Assembly: GCA_034716895.1 (NCBI GenBank)
Contig: JAYEKW010000147.1
Span: 1-59,375 of the forward strand
From: Candidatus Neomarinimicrobiota bacterium
Lineage (GTDB): Bacteria; Fidelibacterota; UBA8477; JABMPR01
DNA: 59,375 nucleotides
Direction: 5' to 3'
Shown here: one piece after another, positions 1-8,294 of the stretch
Position numbering within the stretch: the first letter of the stretch is position 1
How the letters are laid out: the number at the start of each line of letters is the position of its first letter
Notes under the pieces: model-generated
Told to the model about the DNA's origin: nothing
The model's input: only the letters and a program-made list of their open reading frames with translations
Database searches by the model: none
Made by a program: the position numbers and the translations under genes

Positions 1-1
1 C

Positions 2-296
2 CTTCGGGATATTTCTTTAGCAGATAAATCAGGTCTCATTCACCATTTTGACGCTTCTTCCTATGACCCCAGGTACGCATTTAGGGGAAGAACCAAAATA
101 TAGTTATCCAGTTCACTGGGATGGCGTTGAATGGACACAGAATAATTTAACTGAATCAGGCATAAGTGGCAGTCCGGGAAGTGCCATTTGGGGCACCTCC
201 TCATCTATTAACCCGGCGGATATTAAACGAGCGGGGACGGACATTGAGGTTCTCGAAATGGGAGTTGGTTACACTATAAAGTTAGCGATTCTGTGA
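2..296 (+). pseudogene. Broken fragment of a 'HWDG...WGTSSS' repeat lipoprotein
   Basis: Two reading frames together resemble the intact gene that starts at 785. The frame beginning at base 2 reads GLIHHFDASSYDP and then runs into a stop near base 104. The frame covering about 85-296 reads VHWDGVEWTQ...IWGTSSSI, which matches RHWNGEEWT...CWGTSSSN of the intact gene. The switch between frames falls at a 13-mer (CCAGGTACGCATT, 69-81) that recurs three more times in the window inside repeats, so the junction may be a repeat-associated rearrangement. The window edge cuts off the 5' part. I read it as a decayed paralog; a plain frameshift is the alternative. Confidence 0.6.
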
Positions 297-529
297 AGAT
301 ATATATGATTGAAACTGTCTCATACCCCCCCCCAATATAGATAATAACCAATATTACGATATATATCTTGCTGTTATCATTTTGGTGGCTATATTTATCC
401 ATAAATTATCAATTTGCAGTGATAGATGAATATTTTATCCGAAATAAAACCACTTATTGTTAAAAGATGCCTTTCCGGTTTGGTATTCCTTGATATGAAA
501 CTGACAGGAATATTTTTAAGTGAGAAGTT

Positions 530-680
530 GACGCCCTCGCAAAAAGTCCCTCTCGCACGCAGAGGCGCAGAGTATTGATATTTATGGATTTAGGAGTATT
601 TGCGTTATGTTGTTAATATTAAATGAGTTAGGGCGTATTTGATGATTTTTAAACCGTAAGGAACTTTTTGCGGCTTCGTC
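530..680 (+). repeat. R1 repeat, copy 1 (151 bp, terminal inverted repeats)
   Basis: Starts GACGCCCTCGCAAAAAGTCCC and ends in the inverted version GGAACTTTTTGCGGCTTCGTC, so the ends form imperfect inverted repeats of about 21 bp. The inside shares ACGCAGAG, TATTGATATTTATGGATTTA and TTTTTAAACCGTAAGG with copies at 7477-7662 (same strand) and 28858-29043 (opposite strand). This copy lacks an internal block of about 35 bp found in the other two. There is no coding capacity; it looks like a non-autonomous MITE-like element. The rest of 297-721 shows nothing gene-like apart from a C9 homopolymer near 327-335. Confidence 0.8.
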
Positions 681-682
681 AA

Positions 683-807
683 AGTTAAAAGTTAAAAGTT
701 AAAAAAATAGGATATGATAATATGACAGATCACACATCAATAGGCAGGATCCGAGGACTTGAGACTTCCCAACCTTTTCGAGGCATGACACTTTTAACTT
801 TTAACTT
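683..807. repeat. A/T-rich inverted repeat spanning the lipoprotein leader
   Basis: AGTTAAAAGTTAAAAGTT at 683-700 is the reverse complement of bases around 789-806, giving at least 17 paired bases around a loop of about 88 nt. The right arm lies inside the predicted signal peptide of the next gene. It could fold in the mRNA and hide the start, or be remains of a short duplication-inversion. The left arm directly follows the R1 copy. Confidence 0.6.
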
Positions 808-1957
808 AACACTTTTAATTCTACTAACAGCTTGTCCCAACCCACCGGCAGAAACTCTCTGCGGACAAGGCATGGTATTGCAATCTGACACCTGCGCCTG
901 CATCCCCAACGCTCACCCGGTTAATAATGGTGAATCCTGTGAGTGTGATACCTTGTATCATTGGAATGAAGATTTAACTGTATGTATTCTAGATACGACC
1001 AGTCATGACTTTACCTGGACTATTGATACCTTTGGCACCTACTACACGATTCTGCGGGATGTGGAGATTGTGGATGAAAATGATATCTGGGTGGTGGGAA
1101 CCATCCGGATGCTGGAGCCGGATTCCAGTGGGGATTCAACCATTAGAAAAAAGTACAATGCGGCTCACTGGGATGGCAATGAATGGGAGGTGATGCAAAT
1201 AGTTAATACAGCAGAAATGCACAGTATATTCTATTTTGCTAGTGATGATATTTGGATGTGTTCCAGCTTTCCAAGACATTGGAACGGTGAGGAGTGGACT
1301 ATGTATCACCTCCAGAATATGGGATTACCTGTGAGCACAGAATACTGTTGGGGTACTTCTTCAAGCAATATGTATTTCGTTGGTTCCTATGGTTCAATAG
1401 TCCACTATGATGGGTCAGAGTTTACTAAGATTGAAAGTGGGACAGAGATAAATCTTTATTCAGTTTCTGGAACGCCGGATGGGGAGTATGTGTTTGTGTG
1501 TGGTGTTAGCAGACTTTATGAATCAGTTGTTGTAGAAATAAACAATCTTTCTGCCAAAACTATTTATGAAGGGGATTCACCGTGGTCTGAGCCGGTAGGA
1601 GCCCCCTTTACAGTTCATGTATTAGGAGATACGGCTTACTTTGCCAGCGGTTTAGGTGTTTGGAAATATAATTATCTCACGGATTCTTCTTCTGTTGTGC
1701 TTGAGGCTCAAAATTACGAAGGGATATCACCTAGGCAAATCTATGTTAATTCACCAAATGACATATTTTTATGTGCTGCCAGGTCAGAACTTATTCATTT
1801 CAATGGTGTTAGCTGGTCATCTGATTTCAGTGTCTGGGGTCAGTTTGACTATCAGGGTGTTACCACAGAAGCAATGGATGTAAAGGGTAACTTGGTAGTC
1901 AGGGTCGGTCATTGTTTTGGTGGAAATAGAGCTCTCATCGTGAAAGGTTATCGATAA
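785..1957 (+). CDS. Secreted lipoprotein with EGF-like Cys cluster and WD-like repeats
   Basis: I choose the ATG at 785 because it opens directly into a hydrophobic signal peptide ending in the lipobox LLTAC; the ATG at 722 would add 21 unlikely residues. After the lipidated Cys comes a Cys-rich stretch (about residues 20-70, eight Cys with CACIP and CECD pairs) like small EGF-type modules. It is followed by repeated blocks of the form DIW-V-G...HWDG-EW and WGTSSS, as in kelch or beta-propeller-like surface proteins of environmental FCB bacteria. The predicted location is the cell surface or outer-membrane face, and the binding partner is unknown. A broken relative lies at 2-296. No catalytic motif is visible. 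Confidence 0.72.
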   Translation: MTLLTFNLTLLILLTACPNPPAETLCGQGMVLQSDTCACIPNAHPVNNGESCECDTLYHWNEDLTVCILDTTSHDFTWTIDTFGTYYTILRDVEIVDENDIWVVGTIRMLEPDSSGDSTIRKKYNAAHWDGNEWEVMQIVNTAEMHSIFYFASDDIWMCSSFPRHWNGEEWTMYHLQNMGLPVSTEYCWGTSSSNMYFVGSYGSIVHYDGSEFTKIESGTEINLYSVSGTPDGEYVFVCGVSRLYESVVVEINNLSAKTIYEGDSPWSEPVGAPFTVHVLGDTAYFASGLGVWKYNYLTDSSSVVLEAQNYEGISPRQIYVNSPNDIFLCAARSELIHFNGVSWSSDFSVWGQFDYQGVTTEAMDVKGNLVVRVGHCFGGNRALIVKGYR

Positions 1958-1988
1958 ATGATTGCAACTAAACAATTTTATCCTACAG

Positions 1989-2045
1989 GCTTTCTTTGAA
2001 GAAAGCACCCCGGTTCACAGCAGTTGAATGATGTCGGAACCGGGG
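1989..2045 (+). terminator. Two tandem perfect hairpins downstream of the lipoprotein gene
   Basis: GCTTTCTT-TG-AAGAAAGC (1989-2006) is an 8-bp stem. CCCCGGTTC (2008-2016) pairs with GAACCGGGG (2037-2045) across a 20-nt loop. Neither is followed by a T-run, so this is not a textbook intrinsic terminator. It sits between two plus-strand genes, and could end the first transcript or act as a leader structure for the beta-helix gene at 2136. Confidence 0.5.
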
Positions 2046-2135
2046 CACAGGTGAAAAAAGTAATTGAGCTCGTAACTCAATCACTATTAACTCCAATTCT
2101 AAAAATAATATACGCTTATCAAAAGGAATAATCAC

Positions 2136-5100
2136 ATGAGATTATCAAAGATATTCATATCGTTAATACTGCTTGCTTGTGCTTCAATCCTCAATGCAAG
2201 TGAATCAGAACTTATTGAAAAAAGAGGGTTTTTCTCCAAAACATTCCAACTGGATAATGGACTGGAGAAGCTGGTAATACATGCTGGGCCAATTCATTAC
2301 GTCGATTCAGGCAATCGATTTGTTGAGGTAGGATACCCAGGAAGCTCAGATTACAATGATTTGTTGAGCATGGCAATGACTCAATCAGAACTCTGGTCAA
2401 ACATGGGAACTCCACATGAGTACAACAAGTTTGAGAATGATTGCACATATGATTCTGAGCCTGTGTTTGTTACTCAGGAAAGTGCAATAGCGGACTATCA
2501 AACTGTTAGATACTACACACAAATGCAATTTAACAACTCGAGTTTTGAACCTTACTATCAAATACAAAGTGTATCGCATAAAATGGCAGTTGGTAGTCAC
2601 ATTCAGTATGGTCCTACAGATAATGGAGAGTATACACTATTTGTAAAGGAATTCACTTTCCCAGAGGGTTCATATACCGATTGCGATGTTTACGATGCAA
2701 TTGGATCCGGAGATATTTTAGATCAAGTAGCAGTGGATTTCAGTAATTACATAGATCCGACGGGAGAGCAATCAGTTCTGTTACCTGATTTTGTATCAGT
2801 ATTTCAAGACATGGTGGATCAAGCACCAGTAGCCCAATTTATGAATGTAAGATTTGGGTATTCAATCGGGAATACAATTTATGATGTAGCTGATTTTTAC
2901 AATCTTTATCTAAACGGAGCTCCAACTTTGGAAGTTGTCTACAAAACAACTATTACCGGTATGTTGGCAAATCGACACTTGCCAACTCCAACTGCCGATA
3001 TGGGTGGTACTCTGAGTATTATTGATCATGATAATGCCGCACATACACATGAGCATATAGGAAGTCTGACTCCTGTAGAACTTAATCCCGGAGATATATG
3101 TACTGCCCTGACAGATAGCATTGGTTTTAATGCAAGTGAATTCCATCACCATTCTTGGAATAGTGTTACTGCATCAGGCTACTCAATTCAACTATCTCAG
3201 TTTCTTATTGATGAGACTGAATATGAAATCTCAGCCTTTTTCAATGACCAGTTTCAGTTGACCTTACCCACTGGTTCACCGGAAATATCACTTAAAGACC
3301 CCTGGTATGTTTCAAATCCTTCAGCTAATCCCGAGGATTGGATTCAGCCAAATATCTATCGAACAGTTGCTGAAATGCAAAGTGACAACAGTAGTCGGGT
3401 CTTTAAAGATCAGAATGATGATTTTTCTGATAGTATCCCCATCTACTATTTGAATGCCCCACAATTCACGGATGAAGGAAATGGTGAATACTTCATCTTT
3501 CACCATTGGGAAGGTAGCCATGTTCTGTACGGTGTAGGTCAAACAACTACAACTGATAATGAGACAACGGTTGTTTTTACATCAAGCTCCTCAGCGCCCC
3601 TCCCTTATTTTAACCAGCTATCGGTTAGTGGCGGTGCCAGTGTTTGGGAAGCATCTGATACGCTTTGGATTAAAGCCAGCCAATTTTATTATGAGAACAA
3701 TGATTTTTATGAATTCAGTCATTGGAGCGGTGATTCCATCACACTTGGGAATTCCACATCATATTTGACAACTGTTGAGGCTTTGTCCGGTGATGCAACC
3801 GCTACTGCGGTTTATAATACAGGCACAGCGTCAAACAGTATACAGAACAAGACCATTAATATTCATACCGATGAAAGTATCAGTATCCCTGCCGGCGCAA
3901 ATATTCAATTTGCAGAAGGAGTCACTATTGATATAGCAGGAAGCTTTTCCGTGAATGGTACACCAGGGAGTCCGGTTAATTTCGAGAGCACCGGGAGACA
4001 ATCGCCTTTTCCAGCCGCGATGACTGAGCATCCCTCTGTTCCACTCGACAAGCTTATCAAAATCACCGGTGATGGCGCAAACTGCACCATCACCTATTTG
4101 CAGCTTTCTGATGCCTATTGCGGTATTTCAATTGAAGGAGACAATGCCAATATAGAAATTGAGGATGTGACCTTCTCAGATTTGAATTATGCTCTCAATA
4201 TTGAGCCGGTCTCCAATACAACTTTTGAGATCAGTGGCAGCAAATTTCACAATCTTGATAATGGGATTGTCTATAGCACGAATATTAATAATCCCGGAGT
4301 TTCGACCTCAGGTCTGCTGCATCATAACGAATTCAGCGACATTGCAGATCGGGCTGTTTTTATTCGGCTCGAAACGAAGGTGTCCGGCAACAATTCCATA
4401 AATACCCTGGGAATCAGAGCTAATACTTTCTACAATAACGGCACCAGTATCTACTGCCAAAGAGAATCTGGAACAGCTACCTATTTTGGTGATTATTATT
4501 TATACATCACGAATACGCTTTTTTCCGAATCACCAACGCTGATGCTGCCTGACGATCAGGTAATTTACCTTGAAACATCCGAAGGGTATGAATCTGATAA
4601 TAATCTGTTCCATAATTCAGGTACAACCTGGTATATCGGTACTACAACAGCGGATCCCAAATTCGTTAATACATCAACTGGAGATCTGCGACTCTGTTAC
4701 GATAGCCCGGCAGTTGATGCAGGATTTGTTGATGATGATACAGATGACTGGCCGGATTTTTTTATTGATGAGGATCCTGATGGTACTGACCCTGAAATAG
4801 GCGCTTACTACTGCCCCCAAACCACATTATCCACAGCCACTTCCATTAATGCGGATACGGAATGGTATGGCATTTATAATATCAATGAAGATGTGTTTGT
4901 GAATACCGGCAAGACCCTCACCATTGTGCCGGGAAGTGTCTTGAGGTTCCCTGATCGCTCTGAGCGGGTTGTTTTTGATATCAACGGTAACCTGGTGGCA
5001 AACGGAAGCCCTGAAGCGCCCATCACCTTCACCAGCTCAGATGCAACACCTGCAAAAAATGACTGGAACGGTATTCGTATTTTTGGTACCTCAGATGATA

Positions 5101-5846
5101 ATGTGACGATTCTGGATAATTGTATTGTAGAGTATTCCTGCTATGGTATTTATCCTTACAGTACCAGCCCAAACATCAGCAATAATATCTCTCGAATGAA
5201 CACGTATGGATATTATGCTCGTTACAATAGCTCTGATGTCAATTCAAACCAGTTTGTCAAAAACACCTACGGAGTGCGTACTACTTATGCTTCCCCAACT
5301 TTCACCAACAACCTGATTCGGGATAACAGCTATCGGGGGATGTATTTCTATGGTACCAGTACTCCCAGGATGTATAACAATACCATCGATAGCTCCAACG
5401 GGTACGGAATTTACATGTATAATCATGTAGATGTGCAGTTCGGGCATGCAGGGGTCAACAATCCAGGTTACAATGAGATTATCAATAATGCTTCTTATGG
5501 TATATATGCCAGCTATTATTGTGATCCTTTTTTGGGTACATCTGACCCATATAATCAGCAGGTGGCCGGTGATAACAGTATCCATGATAATGGAACTTAC
5601 AACCTGAGAACTTACAATCATTCTACTGCAGAAGCAGAATGGAACTGGTGGGATAGCGAGACAACATGGAGCGCCTATTCATCCTCCAGTTATGATACGT
5701 CTCCGGTGCTAGGAAGCGCTCCGAGTGCTTCTTTACTTGGTTCTGATCTGGCAAAGGGTACTTCATATGATGGCTATGCTGATTGTCCTGCGATTAGGAA
5801 TTGCACTACTCCTTTTGCTTATCCCACTTGGATTGAAAGCAATTAA
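2136..5846 (+). CDS. Large secreted right-handed beta-helix protein
   Basis: A 1,236-residue exoprotein with a signal peptide (residues 1-21, ending ILNA). Residues about 25-440 match nothing I recognise. Two FHHWEGS / FSHWSGD modules (about 445-560) resemble divergent InlB B-type repeats. From about 565 the chain becomes a parallel beta-helix of the PbH1/NosD-like type, with a PAVDAG...DPEIGAYY block near 855-890 typical of 'choice-of-anchor Q' proteins, and a second helix from about 900 to 1190 rich in Asn-Asn and Tyr-Gly turns. No C-terminal sorting domain or catalytic residue is evident. Likely a surface adhesin or carbohydrate-binding/processing protein. Its last 80 bases overlap the start of the next gene in another frame. 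Good spacing to the start but only a modest SD (AAAAGGAATAATCAC). Confidence 0.8.
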   Translation: MRLSKIFISLILLACASILNASESELIEKRGFFSKTFQLDNGLEKLVIHAGPIHYVDSGNRFVEVGYPGSSDYNDLLSMAMTQSELWSNMGTPHEYNKFENDCTYDSEPVFVTQESAIADYQTVRYYTQMQFNNSSFEPYYQIQSVSHKMAVGSHIQYGPTDNGEYTLFVKEFTFPEGSYTDCDVYDAIGSGDILDQVAVDFSNYIDPTGEQSVLLPDFVSVFQDMVDQAPVAQFMNVRFGYSIGNTIYDVADFYNLYLNGAPTLEVVYKTTITGMLANRHLPTPTADMGGTLSIIDHDNAAHTHEHIGSLTPVELNPGDICTALTDSIGFNASEFHHHSWNSVTASGYSIQLSQFLIDETEYEISAFFNDQFQLTLPTGSPEISLKDPWYVSNPSANPEDWIQPNIYRTVAEMQSDNSSRVFKDQNDDFSDSIPIYYLNAPQFTDEGNGEYFIFHHWEGSHVLYGVGQTTTTDNETTVVFTSSSSAPLPYFNQLSVSGGASVWEASDTLWIKASQFYYENNDFYEFSHWSGDSITLGNSTSYLTTVEALSGDATATAVYNTGTASNSIQNKTINIHTDESISIPAGANIQFAEGVTIDIAGSFSVNGTPGSPVNFESTGRQSPFPAAMTEHPSVPLDKLIKITGDGANCTITYLQLSDAYCGISIEGDNANIEIEDVTFSDLNYALNIEPVSNTTFEISGSKFHNLDNGIVYSTNINNPGVSTSGLLHHNEFSDIADRAVFIRLETKVSGNNSINTLGIRANTFYNNGTSIYCQRESGTATYFGDYYLYITNTLFSESPTLMLPDDQVIYLETSEGYESDNNLFHNSGTTWYIGTTTADPKFVNTSTGDLRLCYDSPAVDAGFVDDDTDDWPDFFIDEDPDGTDPEIGAYYCPQTTLSTATSINADTEWYGIYNINEDVFVNTGKTLTIVPGSVLRFPDRSERVVFDINGNLVANGSPEAPITFTSSDATPAKNDWNGIRIFGTSDDNVTILDNCIVEYSCYGIYPYSTSPNISNNISRMNTYGYYARYNSSDVNSNQFVKNTYGVRTTYASPTFTNNLIRDNSYRGMYFYGTSTPRMYNNTIDSSNGYGIYMYNHVDVQFGHAGVNNPGYNEIINNASYGIYASYYCDPFLGTSDPYNQQVAGDNSIHDNGTYNLRTYNHSTAEAEWNWWDSETTWSAYSSSSYDTSPVLGSAPSASLLGSDLAKGTSYDGYADCPAIRNCTTPFAYPTWIESN

Positions 5847-7560
5847 ATGGCGAAATATTGACGTGTTGCTGCTTGCCTGGTTTACCTGGCAGGGCATGAG
5901 TACACTTATTGATACTCCCTGGCCCCAAAGTGGTTTTAGGCTTGAAGGATTAGTGCTTATGCTGCTGTTTTATCTCATGACGCGAACCACATTGAACCGA
6001 TTGACCAATATTTACACAATGGCTCAGATCATTGCCATAATGGCTACCCTTCAGTCAGGTATCGGAGCTTTACAATACATCAAGCTATTTCCCTGGACCT
6101 CCGAATATTTTCTGGGTTTTGAATCTCAAGTAACCGGGACGGTGGGGGGAGCTAACGTCTTGGGAGCTTCCCTTGCCATGTCGTTGCCTTTTTTGTATTT
6201 ATTGATTGGGAAAAGTGTCAGGATCGAAAAAGTGTGGTGGATGCTTTCACTTGTACTAATAGTTATAACCCTCATTCTAACCCAGAGCCGAGGGGCGTGG
6301 GTAGCTGGACTTGTTGGTGCGGGTATTTACAAATGGAGCCTCATCTCTGGATATCTACGTTTTTTAAGGCCGCGTAAACTGATCATGTCCATCTTTGTCC
6401 TATTTGCAGTAGGAGTAATAACCCTTTTCCTGATTGGAATATACAAGCTCAACCCGGACTCAGCAAATGGACGGCTATTCATTTGGTCTATTACCGGGAA
6501 TATGATCAGAGATAACCTTTGGACGGGTGTTGGGCACGGCAACTTCGGATTGTACTGGCTTAAATATCAAGGGGCCTACTTTGCTGAAGCAACCGATCCA
6601 TCCCTGCACCATCTGGCAGTCAGCTTGAAATCGGCTCATTCTCAATATCTTCACCTTATAGCTGAAACCGGAATCGTGGGTCTGGGGTTATTCACCGCTC
6701 TATGTCTTTCAGCTTTTGCTTCCTTTAAACGGCAAGTTGGAAGACTTCCTGCTGAGCAAACCCGAATATTCACCACCACCTCTTCTGCTCTGGTTACCAT
6801 TCTGATTCATGCGTTGGTTGAGGATGTCTTCAATTCCCTAACTGTACAGTTGGTCTTTCTGATCCTGTTGGCAATTGTTGTTTCAATCCCCGATCTCAGA
6901 GCAAAAACAACAGCCGGGGTATCTGTCCTGAAAAGAAAGTGGAAGCTGGTGGTCATTTTACCCCTGATTATTCTGCTGGGGATTATAAGCTTGAGACAAA
7001 TTCTTGGTGAGTTACACTGGGAACAGGGTCAGGATTCGGCACAGCTAGGCAATTGGGAGCAAAGCATTAAGCACTATCAAGAGGCTGGCAGCTATTTGCC
7101 GTACAATCTTGAACTCGAGTTCTATCTGGGAGCGGCTTACTCAAAGACAGGTCAGGCTGAAAAGGCAATCAAGCATCTTAATAGATCCCAGAAAGGCTTC
7201 TCTGATAAGAATCAATACATCGCTCTCGGGAAAGCCCACATAGATAATCGGGATTACAACCGCGCTGAGGCTGCATTGCATCAGGTTCTCACCTACTACC
7301 CCGCTCTGCTTGTTCCTCACTATTGGTTAAGCCGGATTTATTTTGAACAGGGGGATACAGGAAGAGCAAGAAATGAGCTACAAGTAATCATTGGATCTGA
7401 TAACATTTATAATTCACCTGGAATTGAACAGATACAGAAAGATGCTAAACGAGCGCTAATTCAATTGTACAATATTGATGGTCTCGCAAAAAGTACCTCT
7501 CGCCCGCCTGCGTATAACTTCGTGCGGGCAGGCAAAGCGCGCAGAGACGCAGAGTATTGA
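5767..7560 (+). CDS. O-antigen ligase-like (Wzy/WaaL) membrane protein with TPR tail
   Basis: Polytopic protein (about 12 membrane segments, residues 1-415) with the Wzy_C/WaaL core: the SRGAW motif near residue 175 and the long periplasmic loop with GVGHGNFG and HSQYLHLIAETG near 245-305. It would polymerise or ligate glycan chains at the periplasmic face. Residues about 430-570 form TPR-type helices (GAAYSKTGQAEKAIKHL). I choose ATG 5767 because AAAGGG sits 8 nt upstream; an ATG at 5725 is open but lacks this. The start therefore lies inside the beta-helix gene. From 7477 the reading frame runs into repeat R1, so the last 27 residues are repeat-derived and the native C-terminus has been lost or replaced. 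Confidence 0.82.
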   Translation: MMAMLIVLRLGIALLLLLIPLGLKAIKWRNIDVLLLAWFTWQGMSTLIDTPWPQSGFRLEGLVLMLLFYLMTRTTLNRLTNIYTMAQIIAIMATLQSGIGALQYIKLFPWTSEYFLGFESQVTGTVGGANVLGASLAMSLPFLYLLIGKSVRIEKVWWMLSLVLIVITLILTQSRGAWVAGLVGAGIYKWSLISGYLRFLRPRKLIMSIFVLFAVGVITLFLIGIYKLNPDSANGRLFIWSITGNMIRDNLWTGVGHGNFGLYWLKYQGAYFAEATDPSLHHLAVSLKSAHSQYLHLIAETGIVGLGLFTALCLSAFASFKRQVGRLPAEQTRIFTTTSSALVTILIHALVEDVFNSLTVQLVFLILLAIVVSIPDLRAKTTAGVSVLKRKWKLVVILPLIILLGIISLRQILGELHWEQGQDSAQLGNWEQSIKHYQEAGSYLPYNLELEFYLGAAYSKTGQAEKAIKHLNRSQKGFSDKNQYIALGKAHIDNRDYNRAEAALHQVLTYYPALLVPHYWLSRIYFEQGDTGRARNELQVIIGSDNIYNSPGIEQIQKDAKRALIQLYNIDGLAKSTSRPPAYNFVRAGKARRDAEY

Positions 7561-7662
7561 TATTTATGGATTTAGGGAAATTTTCTATATGTGGTTGATT
7601 TTATAAGATTTAGGGGATATTTCATAATTTTTAAACCGTAAGGAACTCTTTGCGGTTTCGTC
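7477..7662 (+). repeat. R1 repeat, copy 2 (inserted into the ligase 3' end)
   Basis: The left end GATGGTCTCGCAAAAAGTACC and right end GGAACTCTTTGCGGTTTCGTC match the R1 termini. AATATTGA occurs at 7471-7478 and again at 7663-7670, abutting or just overlapping the element ends, as a target-site duplication would. The copy carries the internal GCCCGC...GCGGGC hairpin block seen in copy 3. The first 84 bases are translated as the C-terminus of the ligase. Confidence 0.8.
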
Positions 7663-7902
7663 AATATTGAATCTACTGGAAAATGAAAGTTTGGCTCGAA
7701 AATCCTTATTATTCTGCTTGCACAGTGAAAAAGAGTAACCATAGCAGCTACAAAGCAGTTTGCCTGGACAGGTCTATTCGACAAAACACTAAAATACAGA
7801 AGATTTTCGATCACGTTCATAAAGTATTAAGAAACAATAATATATGATACAATGTGATCTCTGATGTTTGTGCAATTACATGAATAACAATAACTTATCA
7901 TT

Positions 7903-8068
7903 TACCCCACGCTTTAGCGTGGGGAGCTGGGACGCACCTCCAAAAGGGCTTTAGCCCAAGACAACCAGCTACACAGTTGGGCTAAAGCCCTGAATTTCTA
8001 GCGATCTGTTAACCCCCAAGCTAAAGCATGGGGTAAGCGTTGTCCCTATTCTAACACAGCCTCTATAA
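7903..8068 (-). repeat. REPIN-like double palindrome, copy A
   Basis: Contains a perfect 9-bp stem CCCCACGCT/AGCGTGGGG (7905-7924) and a perfect 14-bp stem GGGCTTTAGCCCAA (7946-7959) / TTGGGCTAAAGCCC (7977-7990). A third REP-like arm CCCAAGCTAAAGCATGGGG follows, and then GTTGTCCCTATTCTAACACAGCCTC. The right half matches copies at 28320-28565 and 53081-53325. This architecture is that of REP doublets mobilised by RAYT (Y1-type) transposases; no such transposase is in this window. Bases 7663-7902 upstream hold nothing I recognise. Confidence 0.75.
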
Positions 8069-8158
8069 CCCTTACCTTTAACCCTTTGTACCCCAGAATA
8101 TTTTATTGACCCCCAATCTCAATGATTGTATCCAGGTACGCATTATTATAATGAACCA
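8063..8158 (+). repeat. R3 flanking repeat, copy A
   Basis: From CTATAACCCTT to CATTATTATAATGAACC this closely matches 28561-28650, including TACCCCAGAATATTTTATTG and the 13-mer CCAGGTACGCATT (8132-8144). It lies directly beside a REPIN-like element in both places, although that element has opposite orientation in the two sites. Confidence 0.75.
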
Positions 8159-8280
8159 TATTTTGAAATTAATAGACCCTTTAGAACTGAATTTGCTATA
8201 AGCGCAACCCTACCTTCCCACTTGAAACAAATTATATTATGAGTATGTTGCGCGTGAAAATGAATCATAACCACAAAGCT

Positions 8281-8286
8281 TATAAT
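8281..8286 (+). promoter_or_regulatory. Perfect -10 box very close to the start codon
   Basis: TATAAT is followed by CCCCTTAC and then the ATG of the CNNM-family gene at 8295. A start site 6-9 nt downstream of this box would fall on or just before the ATG, so the mRNA may be leaderless; no Shine-Dalgarno sequence is visible. I see no convincing -35 at standard spacing. Confidence 0.4.
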
Positions 8287-8294
8287 CCCCTTAC

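Noticed and set aside
1989-2045. tRNA-like structure
   Set aside because: The two hairpins do not form a cloverleaf and there is no T-loop (GTTCNANNC) or CCA end.
2136-5846. Beta-helix protein as NosD partner of the NosL operon
   Set aside because: PbH1 repeats alone are not specific to NosD; the gene is 28 kb away, has InlB-like and choice-of-anchor features, and lacks the usual NosD length.
7572-7820. 82-residue minus-strand ORF
   Set aside because: Half of it lies in repeat R1 and the rest shows no start signal or family.
7903-8068. CRISPR array
   Set aside because: The repeated stems are palindromic arms of one element, not regularly spaced direct repeats with unique spacers, and no cas gene is present.
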